Position numbers and translations under genes: made by a program. 64,000 bases of DNA from Aquimarina sediminis (GTDB taxonomy: Bacteria; Bacteroidota; Bacteroidia; Flavobacteriales; Flavobacteriaceae). Each line of letters opens with the position of its first letter. Positions within the stretch are counted from its first letter, which is position 1. Shown in pieces: positions 35,008 through 45,328 of the stretch. The stretch lies in NCBI RefSeq assembly GCF_002895435.1, contig NZ_POYJ01000008.1, positions 186,001 to 250,000 on the forward strand. The letters are read 5' to 3'. The notes below the pieces were generated by a model. The model did no database searches. It saw nothing but the letters and a program-made list of their open reading frames with translations, and was not told the origin of the DNA.

Positions 35008-36165
35008 ATGGAAAGATTAATAATAAAATTTATCACAAATTCAATTTCTAAAGAAGAGCTTGATAAACTAGAGGAATGGTTAACTAAAACGGAAAATGTT
35101 AAAACATTTAATGAATACGTGAAATTGAATTATGCTATAGATTTCAAGATGCATCAATTTGATCTTCTTAAAGCAAAGAGTTTATTACTAAATAGAATAG
35201 AGAAGGATAAAAGAAATAGTAGTAAACAAAGGTTTTTAGATATCATTAAATATGCTGCAATAGTAGTTGTTTTTTTAGGATTAGGATTGTTTGCTAAGAT
35301 GATATTGGTCGATAAACAAAATAGAAGAGTAGATAATAGTCAATTAATTGTAGAGGAAAAGAATATTATTTTAAGATTAGAAAATGGTGAATCTAGAATT
35401 ATAAAAAGAGAAGAGAATCTCAACTTAATAAGTAGTAATGGTAAAGTTTTAGCTGAGCAGAATGGAAATCAGTTAAATTACCAATCAGGTGTTGTTTCCG
35501 ATAGTATTATGTATAATGAATTATTGATACCTAATGGTAGACAATTTGAATTGATATTGTCAGATGGTAGTAAAATTCATTTAAATGCTGGTAGTGTTTT
35601 TAAATATCCAGTACACTTTGTCAAAGGGGATGCGCGACAGGTTTTTTTAAGTGGAGAAGCTTATTTTGATGTAGCTTCAGATCAAGAACGTCCATTTATT
35701 GTTAATACAAAAGAAATAGGAATACAAGTTGTCGGAACCAAATTTAATGTAGTGTCATATTCTCAGGATTTTTCTTCACCTCATGTAGTATTAGTGGAAG
35801 GTAGTGTAGGACTATTTAAGAAGGGAAATAAATTCAATGGGAAGAAAGATAGAATGCTTAAACCTGGTTATAGAGGGGAATGGAAAAGAGAAAATGAGGA
35901 TTTTTCTATTCAGAAGGTAAATGTTGAGGAATATCTTTCATGGCGCAATGGAGAGCTTATCTTCCGACATAGGTCATTCAAAGATATTGTCAATACACTG
36001 GAACGTCATTATAATGTTGAGATTATTAACAAAAACAAGAAATTAGAGAAAGAACTCTTCAATGCTAGTTTTAAAAAGGAATCTATTCATAACATATTAA
36101 TATACTTTCAGGATGTATTGGGCATAGAATATTCCATTAGTGATAATAAAATTGTAATTAAGTAA
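35008..36165 (+). CDS. FecR family anti-sigma/sensor protein
   Basis: A 385-residue inner-membrane regulator. A cytoplasmic helical domain (about 1-75, with ISKEELDKLEEWL) precedes one membrane helix (about 78-100, YAAIVVVFLGLGLFAKMIL). The periplasmic FecR domain (LLIPNGRQFELILSDGSKIHLNAGSVFKYP, FLSGEAYFDVASDQERPFIVNT) is followed by the DUF4974 C-terminal domain (FRHRSFKDIVNTLERHYNVEI). It senses the STN of the SusC next door and controls the ECF sigma. Transcription is divergent from sigma, with 170 bp between. Confidence 0.94.
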   Translation: MERLIIKFITNSISKEELDKLEEWLTKTENVKTFNEYVKLNYAIDFKMHQFDLLKAKSLLLNRIEKDKRNSSKQRFLDIIKYAAIVVVFLGLGLFAKMILVDKQNRRVDNSQLIVEEKNIILRLENGESRIIKREENLNLISSNGKVLAEQNGNQLNYQSGVVSDSIMYNELLIPNGRQFELILSDGSKIHLNAGSVFKYPVHFVKGDARQVFLSGEAYFDVASDQERPFIVNTKEIGIQVVGTKFNVVSYSQDFSSPHVVLVEGSVGLFKKGNKFNGKKDRMLKPGYRGEWKRENEDFSIQKVNVEEYLSWRNGELIFRHRSFKDIVNTLERHYNVEIINKNKKLEKELFNASFKKESIHNILIYFQDVLGIEYSISDNKIVIK

Positions 36166-36188
36166 TAATAAATAAATCATTTTAAGGG

Positions 36189-39100
36189 ATGGTATATGAT
36201 AATAAAATATCTCCATGTATATGGAAATATTCCTTTACCAAAAAAGATTTAATGTTGAAACTATTTGGCTTTTTTGTCATAATTATGATTTTTCTTTTTT
36301 CAGAAAATTCCTACGCACAGAAAAAACAAATTACTCTGAATTTAGAGAATATCACAATTGAAGGAGTACTTAATAATATTGAAAAGAAGACAGATTATAG
36401 ATTTATATACAAAATAAAAGATATAAAATTAAATGATGTAGTAAATATCAGGGTCGAAAATATGGCTATTGAGTTTGTACTGGATAAACTCTTTTTAAAC
36501 TTTCCAATAAAGTATATAATTAGAGGTAAACAGATTATTCTAAAAAAAGGAGCCAGTAAATCTGTTAAAAATAAGGATAAGAAGCTCATTAAACCTAGAG
36601 TTCTGAGAGTGGTTATGGGCACAGTAAAAAACCAAGAAGGCTTACCTCTTTCTGGAGCTAATATTCAGGAAAAAGGGACAAATAAGGGTGCACAAACTGA
36701 TTTTGATGGCAATTTTTCCATAGAGGTAACCCAAGAAAATGCACTTTTAGAAATTTCTTTTATAGGATTTTTAAAGGAAAAGATAAGAGTTGAAAATATG
36801 AAGCATATAAATATTGTACTTCAAAAAAAGACAGAAGATCTGGATGAGATCATGATCGCTGCATTTGGAATATCCAAGGTTAAAAAATCTTTAACCTATG
36901 CTTCTCAGGAATTAAAGGAAGAAGATATAAATAAAGTAAAACACCTTCATCTAATTAATAGTTTATCAGGAAAATCTGCAGGGATAATTGTTAAGAGAAG
37001 TGCATCAGGTATAGGAGGGGCACTGAAAGTTACCTTGAGAGGGAATTCTTCAACCACTAATAATGATCCTTTGTATGTAATTGATGGAGTGCCTTTGGCT
37101 AATTCAGGAAATGGACAGAATGGGAGTAGTGGTTTTGATAGTGTTTTTGGTGCAGTTACTGGTAATAGAGATGGAGGAGATATAATATCCCTCATGAATC
37201 CAAATGATATAACAAATATTTCAGTACTAAAAGGAGCATCTGCTGCAGCTCTATATGGTAGCCAAGGAAGCAATGGAGTTATTTTGATAACTACCAAAAA
37301 AGGAAAAGAAAGAAAGCTTGAAGTAACAATGAATTCAAATTTGACAGTAGATAGAGTGTTTTCGTTGCCAGAATTACAGGTAGCATACCAATCACCTTCT
37401 GTTGGTCAACCAATAGGGCTTAATGGAAACGTAATTAATCCTCAATCCTGGGGTGTAAAAACTTCAGGATTGTCAAATACCATAGATGATTTTTTTAATA
37501 CAGGTTTTACTTTTGTTAAATCAGTATCATTATCAGCTGGAACCCATAAAACACAGACCTATTTATCCTTTGCCAATACTCAGGCATCTGGTGTAATCCC
37601 AGAGAACAAATTGTTAAGAAATAATTTTAACATAAAAGAAACCGCTTCTTTTCTGAATGATAGAATAATGATATCGGCAAATGTAAACCTGAGTGATCAG
37701 AGAATTAAAAACAGACCTGTAAGCGGGCTTGCTTCAAATCCATTACCAGGTCTTTATGTTAATCCTGTAGGAATAGATTTAAATCATTATAAAGAAAACT
37801 TCGAATATTTTAACCCAGTTACCAATATGATGGAACAGTTTGCATCAACTATTGATAACATTCAGGAAAATCCGTACTGGATTATTTATAGAGAACCTAG
37901 TAAAGATATTGTTCAACGTGTAATGACAAATTTATCATTCGATTATATGTTAACGAAAACGTTTTCGTTAAAATCCATAGTAAGTTATGATAAGTCATTT
38001 TTTAATTATGACAAACGGTTTTACGCAAGTAGTAATCCAACAGAAGTAGCACCAACTGGAAGATATATTTTAGAAACTACAACGAATACCCAGCAATATG
38101 CCGATTTAATAGCTACCTATGCTCCAAATATTTCGAAAAAATTATCTATAACAAGTTTAATAGGTACTAGTTTTATTAAATCATCTATAGGTGATCAAAC
38201 CTATTTGGATTCAGGAAAAGGAGGACTTGTATATCCTAACTCTTTTACTATTGCAAATTTTGCTGATTCTAGAAGTATTTATCAGAAAGTTAATAATCGA
38301 GAGGTCCAATCACTTTTTGGGTCTGTTAACTTTGGATTTAAAGATAAGCTGTTTCTTGATATCACGGGTAGAACTGATTGGTCTTCAACCTTAGTTAATA
38401 CTGATTTTTCATCATTTTTTTATCCTTCAGTGGGAATTACCGGGGTTTTAAGTGAGATGATTAGGTTCTCAGAGATTGTTTCTTTTGCAAAACTAAGATT
38501 TTCTTATGCAGAAGTCGGAAAGGATTTACCTGTATTTGTAACTAGCGCTCTTAATAGAATCGGGGAAGATCAGAATACGGTAATTGGCTCGACAGTTGGT
38601 TTAAGGCAAGGAGAAACACTTAAGCCAGAAAGACAGAAGGGGGTGGAATTTGGAACAGAATGGCGTTTTTTTAAAAACCGATTAGGAATGGACTTTACAT
38701 ATTATAACTCTAGTACTTCAGATCAGATTTTTTTTATTACAGCCGAACCCAACGTAAAAGGGTACTCACAGAATATAGTGAATGCAGGAGAAATAACAAA
38801 TGAAGGAATAGAATTGATAGTCAAGGCTAAACCATTTGTCAATACTGAAGGCTTTAATTGGACTACTATAATTAATTATTCAAAGAATAAAAACAGGGTA
38901 GTTTCTGTTCACCCAGACCTTAATAATAGAGAAGCAATTATTAATCTGGCAGGTGCTCCTAATGGATATGGATATTCTTTAATAGAGGGGGAAGATTATG
39001 GAAGTATTCGCGGTTTTTCTGTAGAAAGAAATGAACAGGGAATACCTTTAGTAACAAATGATAATGGAAATTTGACTTTGAATACAACAGCAGTTTCTAC

Positions 39101-39626
39101 TATTGCTCATGCGCAACCAAATTTTACAATAGGATGGAAAAACAGTTTTAGTTTCAAAAATCTCTTTGCCGATTTTCTAATTGATGCAAAGGTAGGTGGT
39201 CAAGTAGTAAGTGTAACTGAGGCGATTAATGATTTTTATGGTGTTTCTCAAGCTACTGCGGATGCTAGATCCAAAAATGACGGAAAAGTACACGTTATTG
39301 ACCAAAATGGAGATTTTCAGCAAATGACCGCACGTAATTATTATACGACTATCGGAGGAAGAGATGGACTTTTAGGAGAGTATGTATATAATGCAACAAA
39401 TATAAATTTACGAGAAGCATCTATAGGATATAACATGTTTTTTAAAGAATGCCTAATAGATATGATGCAAGTATCATTAATAGCCAATAATGTGTTTTTT
39501 CTTTTAAAGAAAGCTCCTTTTGATTCTAATATAACTTCTAGTACAGGGATTGGATTACAAGGGGTGGATATATATAATCAACCTACATCAAAAAGTATTG
39601 GATTAAATATTAATATAAAATTTTGA
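36189..39626 (+). CDS. SusC/RagA TonB-dependent outer-membrane transporter with STN domain
   Basis: A 1145-residue protein. The start at 36189 gives a long N-terminus before the signal segment (FGFFVIIMIFLFSENSYAQ, about 25-44); an internal ATG at 36252 (residue 22, MLKLFGFF) is an alternative. The STN domain (about 48-105, LNLENITIEGVLNNIEKKTDYRF) interacts with FecR. CarboxypepD_reg-like repeats (GTVKNQEGLPLSGANI), a plug (LYVIDGVPL, GASAAALYGSQGSNGVILITTKKG) and a 22-strand barrel complete it. It imports glycan fragments, probably GlcNAc-containing, with the adjacent SusD as lid. Confidence 0.95.
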   Translation: MVYDNKISPCIWKYSFTKKDLMLKLFGFFVIIMIFLFSENSYAQKKQITLNLENITIEGVLNNIEKKTDYRFIYKIKDIKLNDVVNIRVENMAIEFVLDKLFLNFPIKYIIRGKQIILKKGASKSVKNKDKKLIKPRVLRVVMGTVKNQEGLPLSGANIQEKGTNKGAQTDFDGNFSIEVTQENALLEISFIGFLKEKIRVENMKHINIVLQKKTEDLDEIMIAAFGISKVKKSLTYASQELKEEDINKVKHLHLINSLSGKSAGIIVKRSASGIGGALKVTLRGNSSTTNNDPLYVIDGVPLANSGNGQNGSSGFDSVFGAVTGNRDGGDIISLMNPNDITNISVLKGASAAALYGSQGSNGVILITTKKGKERKLEVTMNSNLTVDRVFSLPELQVAYQSPSVGQPIGLNGNVINPQSWGVKTSGLSNTIDDFFNTGFTFVKSVSLSAGTHKTQTYLSFANTQASGVIPENKLLRNNFNIKETASFLNDRIMISANVNLSDQRIKNRPVSGLASNPLPGLYVNPVGIDLNHYKENFEYFNPVTNMMEQFASTIDNIQENPYWIIYREPSKDIVQRVMTNLSFDYMLTKTFSLKSIVSYDKSFFNYDKRFYASSNPTEVAPTGRYILETTTNTQQYADLIATYAPNISKKLSITSLIGTSFIKSSIGDQTYLDSGKGGLVYPNSFTIANFADSRSIYQKVNNREVQSLFGSVNFGFKDKLFLDITGRTDWSSTLVNTDFSSFFYPSVGITGVLSEMIRFSEIVSFAKLRFSYAEVGKDLPVFVTSALNRIGEDQNTVIGSTVGLRQGETLKPERQKGVEFGTEWRFFKNRLGMDFTYYNSSTSDQIFFITAEPNVKGYSQNIVNAGEITNEGIELIVKAKPFVNTEGFNWTTIINYSKNKNRVVSVHPDLNNREAIINLAGAPNGYGYSLIEGEDYGSIRGFSVERNEQGIPLVTNDNGNLTLNTTAVSTIAHAQPNFTIGWKNSFSFKNLFADFLIDAKVGGQVVSVTEAINDFYGVSQATADARSKNDGKVHVIDQNGDFQQMTARNYYTTIGGRDGLLGEYVYNATNINLREASIGYNMFFKECLIDMMQVSLIANNVFFLLKKAPFDSNITSSTGIGLQGVDIYNQPTSKSIGLNINIKF

Positions 39627-39630
39627 ATAC

Positions 39631-41199
39631 GTGAAAAAAGTAATCTATCATATTTTGGTTGCTGGAGTTTTGTTTACATTAGATGGGTGTACAAGTGATT
39701 TTCAGGATACTAACTTAGATCCTCATGGTATTTCTGATCAGTCTCTAGAACAAATGAACAATCATATAAGAGGAGCATTTTCCTCTTTGTTTTTAAATGT
39801 GTTTAGAATTGTCACTGAGTATCAATTACAACAAAACCTTAATGGGGATTTATATTCTGGATATATGGCGACGCCTGTACCTTTTAGGGGAGGAATAAAT
39901 AATACAACATATGCTTTAGTTGATGGTTGGAATCGTAAAGTATGGGAATATGCATACCTAAATGTAATGCCTAGTTCACGTAAAATAAAGAATACAGTTG
40001 AATTAAGTCAAGACTCAAGCAATGGAAAATTCGTTCATTTGGCTAATATTATTAAAGTACTGGCGATGCAACGGGTGTCAGATATATATGGACCTATTCG
40101 TTATACAAAATATGATGATCCAGAAACTACAGCCGAGTATGATTCTCAGGAAGTAGTGTATAAAGCGTTTTTTTCAGATTTGAATCAGGCTGTAGATGAA
40201 TTAAAAAAATACGAATCGGATGAATCGTTTACCCCTTTTGATATGTCATTAGCAAATGGAGATATTTCTGTATGGAGAAAATTTGCTAATTCGTTGCGAT
40301 TGCGTTTGGCAATTCGAGTAGTAAAAGTGGATCCTGTTTTGGCAAAAAAACAAGCTGAGCTGGCATTGTCATGTGATGCAGGTTTTTTGGAAAGCAGTTT
40401 TATTATTAATACCGGATATGACCATCCACTAAATGTGATTAGTGATACTTGGGGAGATATTCGAATGGGAGCAGTGATGGAGTCTATTTTGGAGGGATTT
40501 AATGATGCCAGAATTCATACATATTTTTTGCCAGCAGAAGATCCTTTGTTAGAAGGAGTATATAAAGGGTTACGTACTGGTATTGAATTAGAAGCTAAAG
40601 CAAAATACTTAGGACATTCTGCTATCGGCAGTGTTGTGGATGGTCAGGATGTCGTATGGTTTACAAAGGCTGAAGTAGATTTCTTAAAAGCGGAAGCGGC
40701 GTTGAGAGGTTGGTTTGGAGTACTAGGAACTCCCAAAGAAAATTATGAAGAAGGAATAAGAGCTTCTTTTGTGCAACATGGTATTCCTGTGGGAGGATAT
40801 TTGACAGACAACACTAGTACGCCAAGAGATTATAAGGATATTCTAAATCCAAGTAATAATATTTCTTATCCTAGTAAATTGAAAATAGCCTATGACGAGT
40901 CTGGGACTAAGGAAGCACAATTGGAACAGATTATTACTCAAAAATGGATAGCTATGTTTCCAGACGGGATGGAGGCTTGGTCTGAATACAGGAGAACAGG
41001 GTATCCCCAAGTTTTTCCTGTAGTTATCAATAATAGTGGAGGTCTTATTGATACAAATATTCAGATAAGAAGATTCAATTTTCCGGATACAGAAGTAAAT
41101 GTCAATACTGAAAATGTAAAAAAAGCTATTGGTTATTTGAAAGGTCCTGATAATGGAGGAACCCGGCTATGGTGGGATATTCATGGAGGAAATTTTTGA
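39631..41199 (+). CDS. SusD/RagB-like nutrient-binding outer-membrane lipoprotein
   Basis: A 522-residue lipoprotein starting at GTG 39631, four bases after the SusC stop. The lipobox is LDGCTSD (Cys about 20). It is of the SusD-like type 2 group: DPHGISDQS, WNRKVWEYAYLNVMPSSRKI, LANIIKVLAMQRVSDIYGPIRYTKY, WRKFANSLRLRLAIRVV, and near the end ITQKWIAMFPDGMEAWSEYRRTGYP. It caps the SusC channel and binds the sugar ligand at the cell surface. It is coupled to SusC by spacing. Confidence 0.94.
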   Translation: MKKVIYHILVAGVLFTLDGCTSDFQDTNLDPHGISDQSLEQMNNHIRGAFSSLFLNVFRIVTEYQLQQNLNGDLYSGYMATPVPFRGGINNTTYALVDGWNRKVWEYAYLNVMPSSRKIKNTVELSQDSSNGKFVHLANIIKVLAMQRVSDIYGPIRYTKYDDPETTAEYDSQEVVYKAFFSDLNQAVDELKKYESDESFTPFDMSLANGDISVWRKFANSLRLRLAIRVVKVDPVLAKKQAELALSCDAGFLESSFIINTGYDHPLNVISDTWGDIRMGAVMESILEGFNDARIHTYFLPAEDPLLEGVYKGLRTGIELEAKAKYLGHSAIGSVVDGQDVVWFTKAEVDFLKAEAALRGWFGVLGTPKENYEEGIRASFVQHGIPVGGYLTDNTSTPRDYKDILNPSNNISYPSKLKIAYDESGTKEAQLEQIITQKWIAMFPDGMEAWSEYRRTGYPQVFPVVINNSGGLIDTNIQIRRFNFPDTEVNVNTENVKKAIGYLKGPDNGGTRLWWDIHGGNF

Positions 41200-41353
41200 T
41201 AAAATTTGTAATGGGTTAACAATGTTAAATTAATTGCTAGGGAAGAAAATATAAAATCAAGATTTTAAAATATAAAAAAATAGATGCATACTATTTTAAT
41301 TAATAGAGGGTCATATACATCTGATAACTAAATGTAAACTTAAAAAACTAATT

Positions 41354-44300
41354 ATGAAACGAAAACTATTATTTTGTCTATTATTTTTAACAATAGTTAC
41401 AACAACTCTATTTGCTCAATCTTTAGATTCTAATTACATTATTCCCAGACCTTATCAAGTAAATTCGACAAATAAGCTTTTTTCTTTATTACCTACATCT
41501 GCAATACATGTTCAAGGCTCTGAAAAGAGTAAATCGATAGGTATAGCCACTATCTTTAGAAACAGACTGAGACCTTCAACAGGATATACGATCCCTATAT
41601 ACTCCAATGGTGAAAGAATTCAAACAGGGAGTATTGTTCTTAGTTTAAATGGAAGCTATGATTCAAATTTAGGCGACGAAGGTTACAAACTGACTATTGG
41701 TGAGACCAGGATTACTTTAGTAGCGAACAAAGCAGCAGGACTATTTTATGGAACACAGAGTTTGCTTCAACTTTTACCTTCAAGTATTTTAAAAAAAACG
41801 GTTCACGATGCTACCTGGGTCATTCCAACTGGTACCATAATCGATAACCCACAATATGGACACAGAGGAAATATGCTGGATATCGCTAGACACTTTTTTA
41901 CTCCAGCAGTCATAAAGCGTCAAATTGATTTAATGGCCATGTATAAAATGAATGTTTTACATCTACATTTATCAGATGATCAAGGATGGAGAATTGAGAT
42001 AAAGTCTTGGCCAAATTTAGCATTAATAGGTGGTTCTACTGAAGTAGGTGGAGGACCTGGAGGTTATTTAACTCAGGAAGAATATAGAGATATCGTGCAG
42101 TATGCCAACGACAGATTTATTACTATTATTCCCGAAATTGATATGCCAGGTCATATTAATGCCGCTTTAGCTTCATATGGAGAACTTAACTGTGATAATC
42201 AACCTAAGTCTTTGTATACAGGAACAGCTGTTGGATTTAGTACGCTTTGTGCAGATGAGCAAAATATAATTAAACCAGAAGTTTTGGATTTTATGAGGGA
42301 TGTGATTCGAGAACTTGCAGATATGACAACTGGACCATTTATACATGTTGGTGGAGATGAGGTTCCAACAAGTACTTTACCAAGAGAAGCCTTTCTTAAT
42401 TTTGTGAATGAATTGGAGCGTATTGTACAAGCCAATGGTAAGAAAATGATAGGTTGGACAGAAATAAGTTTTTCTGAACTTGATTCAGAAACTATAGTGC
42501 AAAATTGGAAAAGTGGTGGAGGAAAGATTGAAGGAGCAGTAGAACAGGGATCGAAAATTATTATGTCTCCACAGAGCAACATTTATCTTGATTATAGTTA
42601 CTCTAGAAGTGATGTGCAGCATTCTTACAGCTGGAATCCAACAACTATTCAGGCTTTCAAAGGGATAAAACCAGAGCAGATAGTAGGTGTGGAATCTGCG
42701 CTTTGGACAGAAAGAACAGAGACAGAAGATCAGATTGACTTTAGAACATACCCTAGATTGGTAGGAGTAGCTGAAGTTGGATGGTCAGATGCATCTTTAA
42801 ATAATTGGGATGAATACAAGGAACGTTTAGGTTTTCATAAAAACCGATTTGAAAATCTTGAAGTTAATTACTATGAATCTCCACTAGTGGTTTGGAAAGA
42901 CGATTTGAACCCTCCAATTCCATGTACTTCATCAAATAACATAATCATGGAGCGGTATGATAATATTGAAGGATCAAGTATTTCTGACCTTTTAAATGCT
43001 CCTAATTATCCAGAAAGACCTACTTCGGTGGTCTATCTTGATAGATTTCATATTCCTGTAAATAAAGGTGATAACTATGGAGCTAAATTAAGTGGTTATT
43101 TTATTGCACCCGAAACAGGAGCTTATCATTTTTGGGTAACTGGAGATGATAATGTAGAGTTAAATCTCAGCTTGGATGGACTACCTAAAAACAAAAACCG
43201 GATAGCTTATCATAATGGTCATGCAGCAGCAGGGGATTGGAACAAGTATTCTACCCAAAAGTCGGAAGCAATAAGTTTGGTAGCAGGAAATAGATATTAT
43301 ATTGAAGCTCTGCTCAAAGAAAAAAGTGGAGCGGATATTTTATCCGTGGGATGGCTTAAGCCTGGGGATGAAAACAGAAATACTCCTTCAGAGGTAATAC
43401 CTTGCCATGTTTTTACAGAAAGACCAGGATGTTCTGAAGATTCGATACTTACAATGGAACGTTATAATAATATAAGTGGTTTAGCGATTTCAGACCTTTT
43501 AAATTCATCTAATTATCCTGACAAACCTTCTTCTGTGAATAGTCTTACTCAATTTGATATTCCTCGTAATTCAGGAGATAATTATGGAGTACGGGTTCGT
43601 GGTTATCTTTCTGCCCCAAAAACTGGTATTTACTATTTTTGGGTTGCCGGTGATGACCATGCGGAGTTGAATCTAAGTATTGATGCTTCTCCAAGAAATA
43701 AAAAGAGAATCGCATATCATAATCATTGGACCAATTATAAACAGTGGAACAAATATGATACCCAAAAATCTGAAGGTATAAAATTAGTTGCAGGAGAAAT
43801 ATATTACATAGAAGCATTAATGAAAGAAGCTAGTGGTGGTGACAACCTGACAATTGGATGGCGTAAACCAGGTAATGGTGATGGAAGTGTTCCTGTTGAA
43901 GTAATTCCAATTGATGCATTTACACACAGGCCTCAAGGGTTCTTAACTATGGAACGTTATGATAATATAAATGGTATATCGATTTTAGATCTTTTAAATG
44001 CTTCCAATTTCCCAGATAATCCTTCATCTGTGACCACTCTTGATAATTTTGATATTCCACTGGATGCAGGGGATAATTATGGAGTAAGAGTTAGTGGTTA
44101 TATTGCTGCACCAGAAACCGGAAACTACTATTTTTGGGTAGCAGGTGATGACCACGTAGAATTAAATTTGAGTAGCAATTCTTTCTCTGGGAATAAAAAA
44201 AGAATCGCTTATCATTCTCGATGGACAAATTATAAAGAGTGGAATAAATATCCTAGTCAGAAATCTAATGCAGTGAATTTGAAAGCAGGAGAAGTATATT

Positions 44301-45220
44301 ACATAGAAGCATTAATGAAAGAAGGGGGACGTAATGATAATCTGACTGTTGGTTGGAGAAAACCTAGTGATGGTCATGCGAGTACGCCAAAAGAAGTTGT
44401 TCCTTGTAGTATATTGGTTCAAAAACCTAGAGGAATATTGACTATGGAACGTTATGATAATATAAATGGTATAACGATTTCAGATCTTTTAAATGCTCCC
44501 AATTTCCCAGATAACCCTTCATCTAAGATCACTCTTAATAATTTCGATATTCCACAGGGTGCAGGGGATAATTATGGAGCACGAGTTAGTGGATATCTTT
44601 CTGCTCCAGAGACAGGAACTTATTATTTTTGGGTTGCTGGTGATGATCATGTAGAATTAAGCTTGAGTACAGATAGTTCTGTAGAAAACAAGAGGAAAAT
44701 TGCACACCATACAAGATGGACAAACCATAAGCAATGGGATAAATTCGAAACTCAAAAATCTATAGGAATACATTTAGTTGCCGGACAAGTATATTATTTA
44801 GAAGCTTTATTGAAAGAAGGAGGTCTTAATGATAATTTAAGTGTGGGGTGGCGCAAACCTAGTCAAGGTAATGGAAGTATACCTGTAGAAGTGATTCCGG
44901 CTAGTGCATTTACTAGTGAGATGCCAGTTGCATCAAAAACAGTGGAAAGAAATATTCTGGTCAATACTACTGAGAATATAGAATCTGAATTTGATTTTAG
45001 TCAAAATCCTGCTAAAGATAAGGTTTCAATTGAAGTTTATAATCTTAATGAAAGTAAAGCTTTGGAATATAATATCTACACGTTATCAGGAAGGTTGATT
45101 TATTCTGATACAGGAAATTCTAAAAAAGTGATAGACTTAAGAGGTTTCAATAAAGGAATGTATATTGTAACTGTGAAATTTGATAATTCGACATTATTTA
45201 AAAAACTGATTATTAGGTAG
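41354..45220 (+). CDS. Secreted GH20 beta-N-acetylhexosaminidase with four PA14-like repeats and T9SS tail
   Basis: A 1288-residue exported enzyme. The signal peptide is 1-22 (LLFLTIVTTTLFAQ). The GH20b domain is about 25-160. The GH20 catalytic domain is about 165-510, with LHLHLSDDQGWRIEI, IIPEIDMPGHINAAL and the catalytic Asp335-Glu336 in HVGGDEVP; Trp residues line the pocket (VESALWTERT). Four PA14-type modules begin at residues 532, 701, 866 and 1031 (each MERYxNI, GDNYG, YFWVAGDDHVELNLS). A type A T9SS sorting domain (about 1210-1288, FSQNPAKDKVSIE and FNKGMYIVTVKFDN) anchors it outside. It releases GlcNAc or GalNAc from chitin-like or glycan chains for the SusCD pair. Confidence 0.95.
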   Translation: MKRKLLFCLLFLTIVTTTLFAQSLDSNYIIPRPYQVNSTNKLFSLLPTSAIHVQGSEKSKSIGIATIFRNRLRPSTGYTIPIYSNGERIQTGSIVLSLNGSYDSNLGDEGYKLTIGETRITLVANKAAGLFYGTQSLLQLLPSSILKKTVHDATWVIPTGTIIDNPQYGHRGNMLDIARHFFTPAVIKRQIDLMAMYKMNVLHLHLSDDQGWRIEIKSWPNLALIGGSTEVGGGPGGYLTQEEYRDIVQYANDRFITIIPEIDMPGHINAALASYGELNCDNQPKSLYTGTAVGFSTLCADEQNIIKPEVLDFMRDVIRELADMTTGPFIHVGGDEVPTSTLPREAFLNFVNELERIVQANGKKMIGWTEISFSELDSETIVQNWKSGGGKIEGAVEQGSKIIMSPQSNIYLDYSYSRSDVQHSYSWNPTTIQAFKGIKPEQIVGVESALWTERTETEDQIDFRTYPRLVGVAEVGWSDASLNNWDEYKERLGFHKNRFENLEVNYYESPLVVWKDDLNPPIPCTSSNNIIMERYDNIEGSSISDLLNAPNYPERPTSVVYLDRFHIPVNKGDNYGAKLSGYFIAPETGAYHFWVTGDDNVELNLSLDGLPKNKNRIAYHNGHAAAGDWNKYSTQKSEAISLVAGNRYYIEALLKEKSGADILSVGWLKPGDENRNTPSEVIPCHVFTERPGCSEDSILTMERYNNISGLAISDLLNSSNYPDKPSSVNSLTQFDIPRNSGDNYGVRVRGYLSAPKTGIYYFWVAGDDHAELNLSIDASPRNKKRIAYHNHWTNYKQWNKYDTQKSEGIKLVAGEIYYIEALMKEASGGDNLTIGWRKPGNGDGSVPVEVIPIDAFTHRPQGFLTMERYDNINGISILDLLNASNFPDNPSSVTTLDNFDIPLDAGDNYGVRVSGYIAAPETGNYYFWVAGDDHVELNLSSNSFSGNKKRIAYHSRWTNYKEWNKYPSQKSNAVNLKAGEVYYIEALMKEGGRNDNLTVGWRKPSDGHASTPKEVVPCSILVQKPRGILTMERYDNINGITISDLLNAPNFPDNPSSKITLNNFDIPQGAGDNYGARVSGYLSAPETGTYYFWVAGDDHVELSLSTDSSVENKRKIAHHTRWTNHKQWDKFETQKSIGIHLVAGQVYYLEALLKEGGLNDNLSVGWRKPSQGNGSIPVEVIPASAFTSEMPVASKTVERNILVNTTENIESEFDFSQNPAKDKVSIEVYNLNESKALEYNIYTLSGRLIYSDTGNSKKVIDLRGFNKGMYIVTVKFDNSTLFKKLIIR
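42947..44939 (+). repeat. Four tandem PA14-like module repeats inside the hexosaminidase gene
   Basis: Units start at 42947, 43454, 43949 and 44444 (period 507, 495, 495). Repeats 3 and 4 share long near-identical DNA, for example ATGGAACGTTATGATAATAT and the following IDLLNA coding stretch, pointing to a recent duplication or gene conversion. Units 1 and 2 are more diverged. Confidence 0.9.
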
Positions 45221-45328
45221 TTGTTTGATTTAAGAATGAAATGCTAGAGGTGGTTCTCTAGTATTGTACTTGTAATTCTTATTTGTTCAATGTTAAAAAA
45301 AATGATTTTGATTTTTGTTCTGACAATT

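Noticed and set aside
42947-44939. Possible CRISPR or satellite-like repeat
   Set aside because: Period of about 500 bp equals whole protein modules in frame; there are no short repeats with spacers.
34262-45220. Integrative conjugative element
   Set aside because: No integrase, relaxase, conjugation or replication gene lies in the repeat-bounded segment, so only the boundary duplication is claimed.
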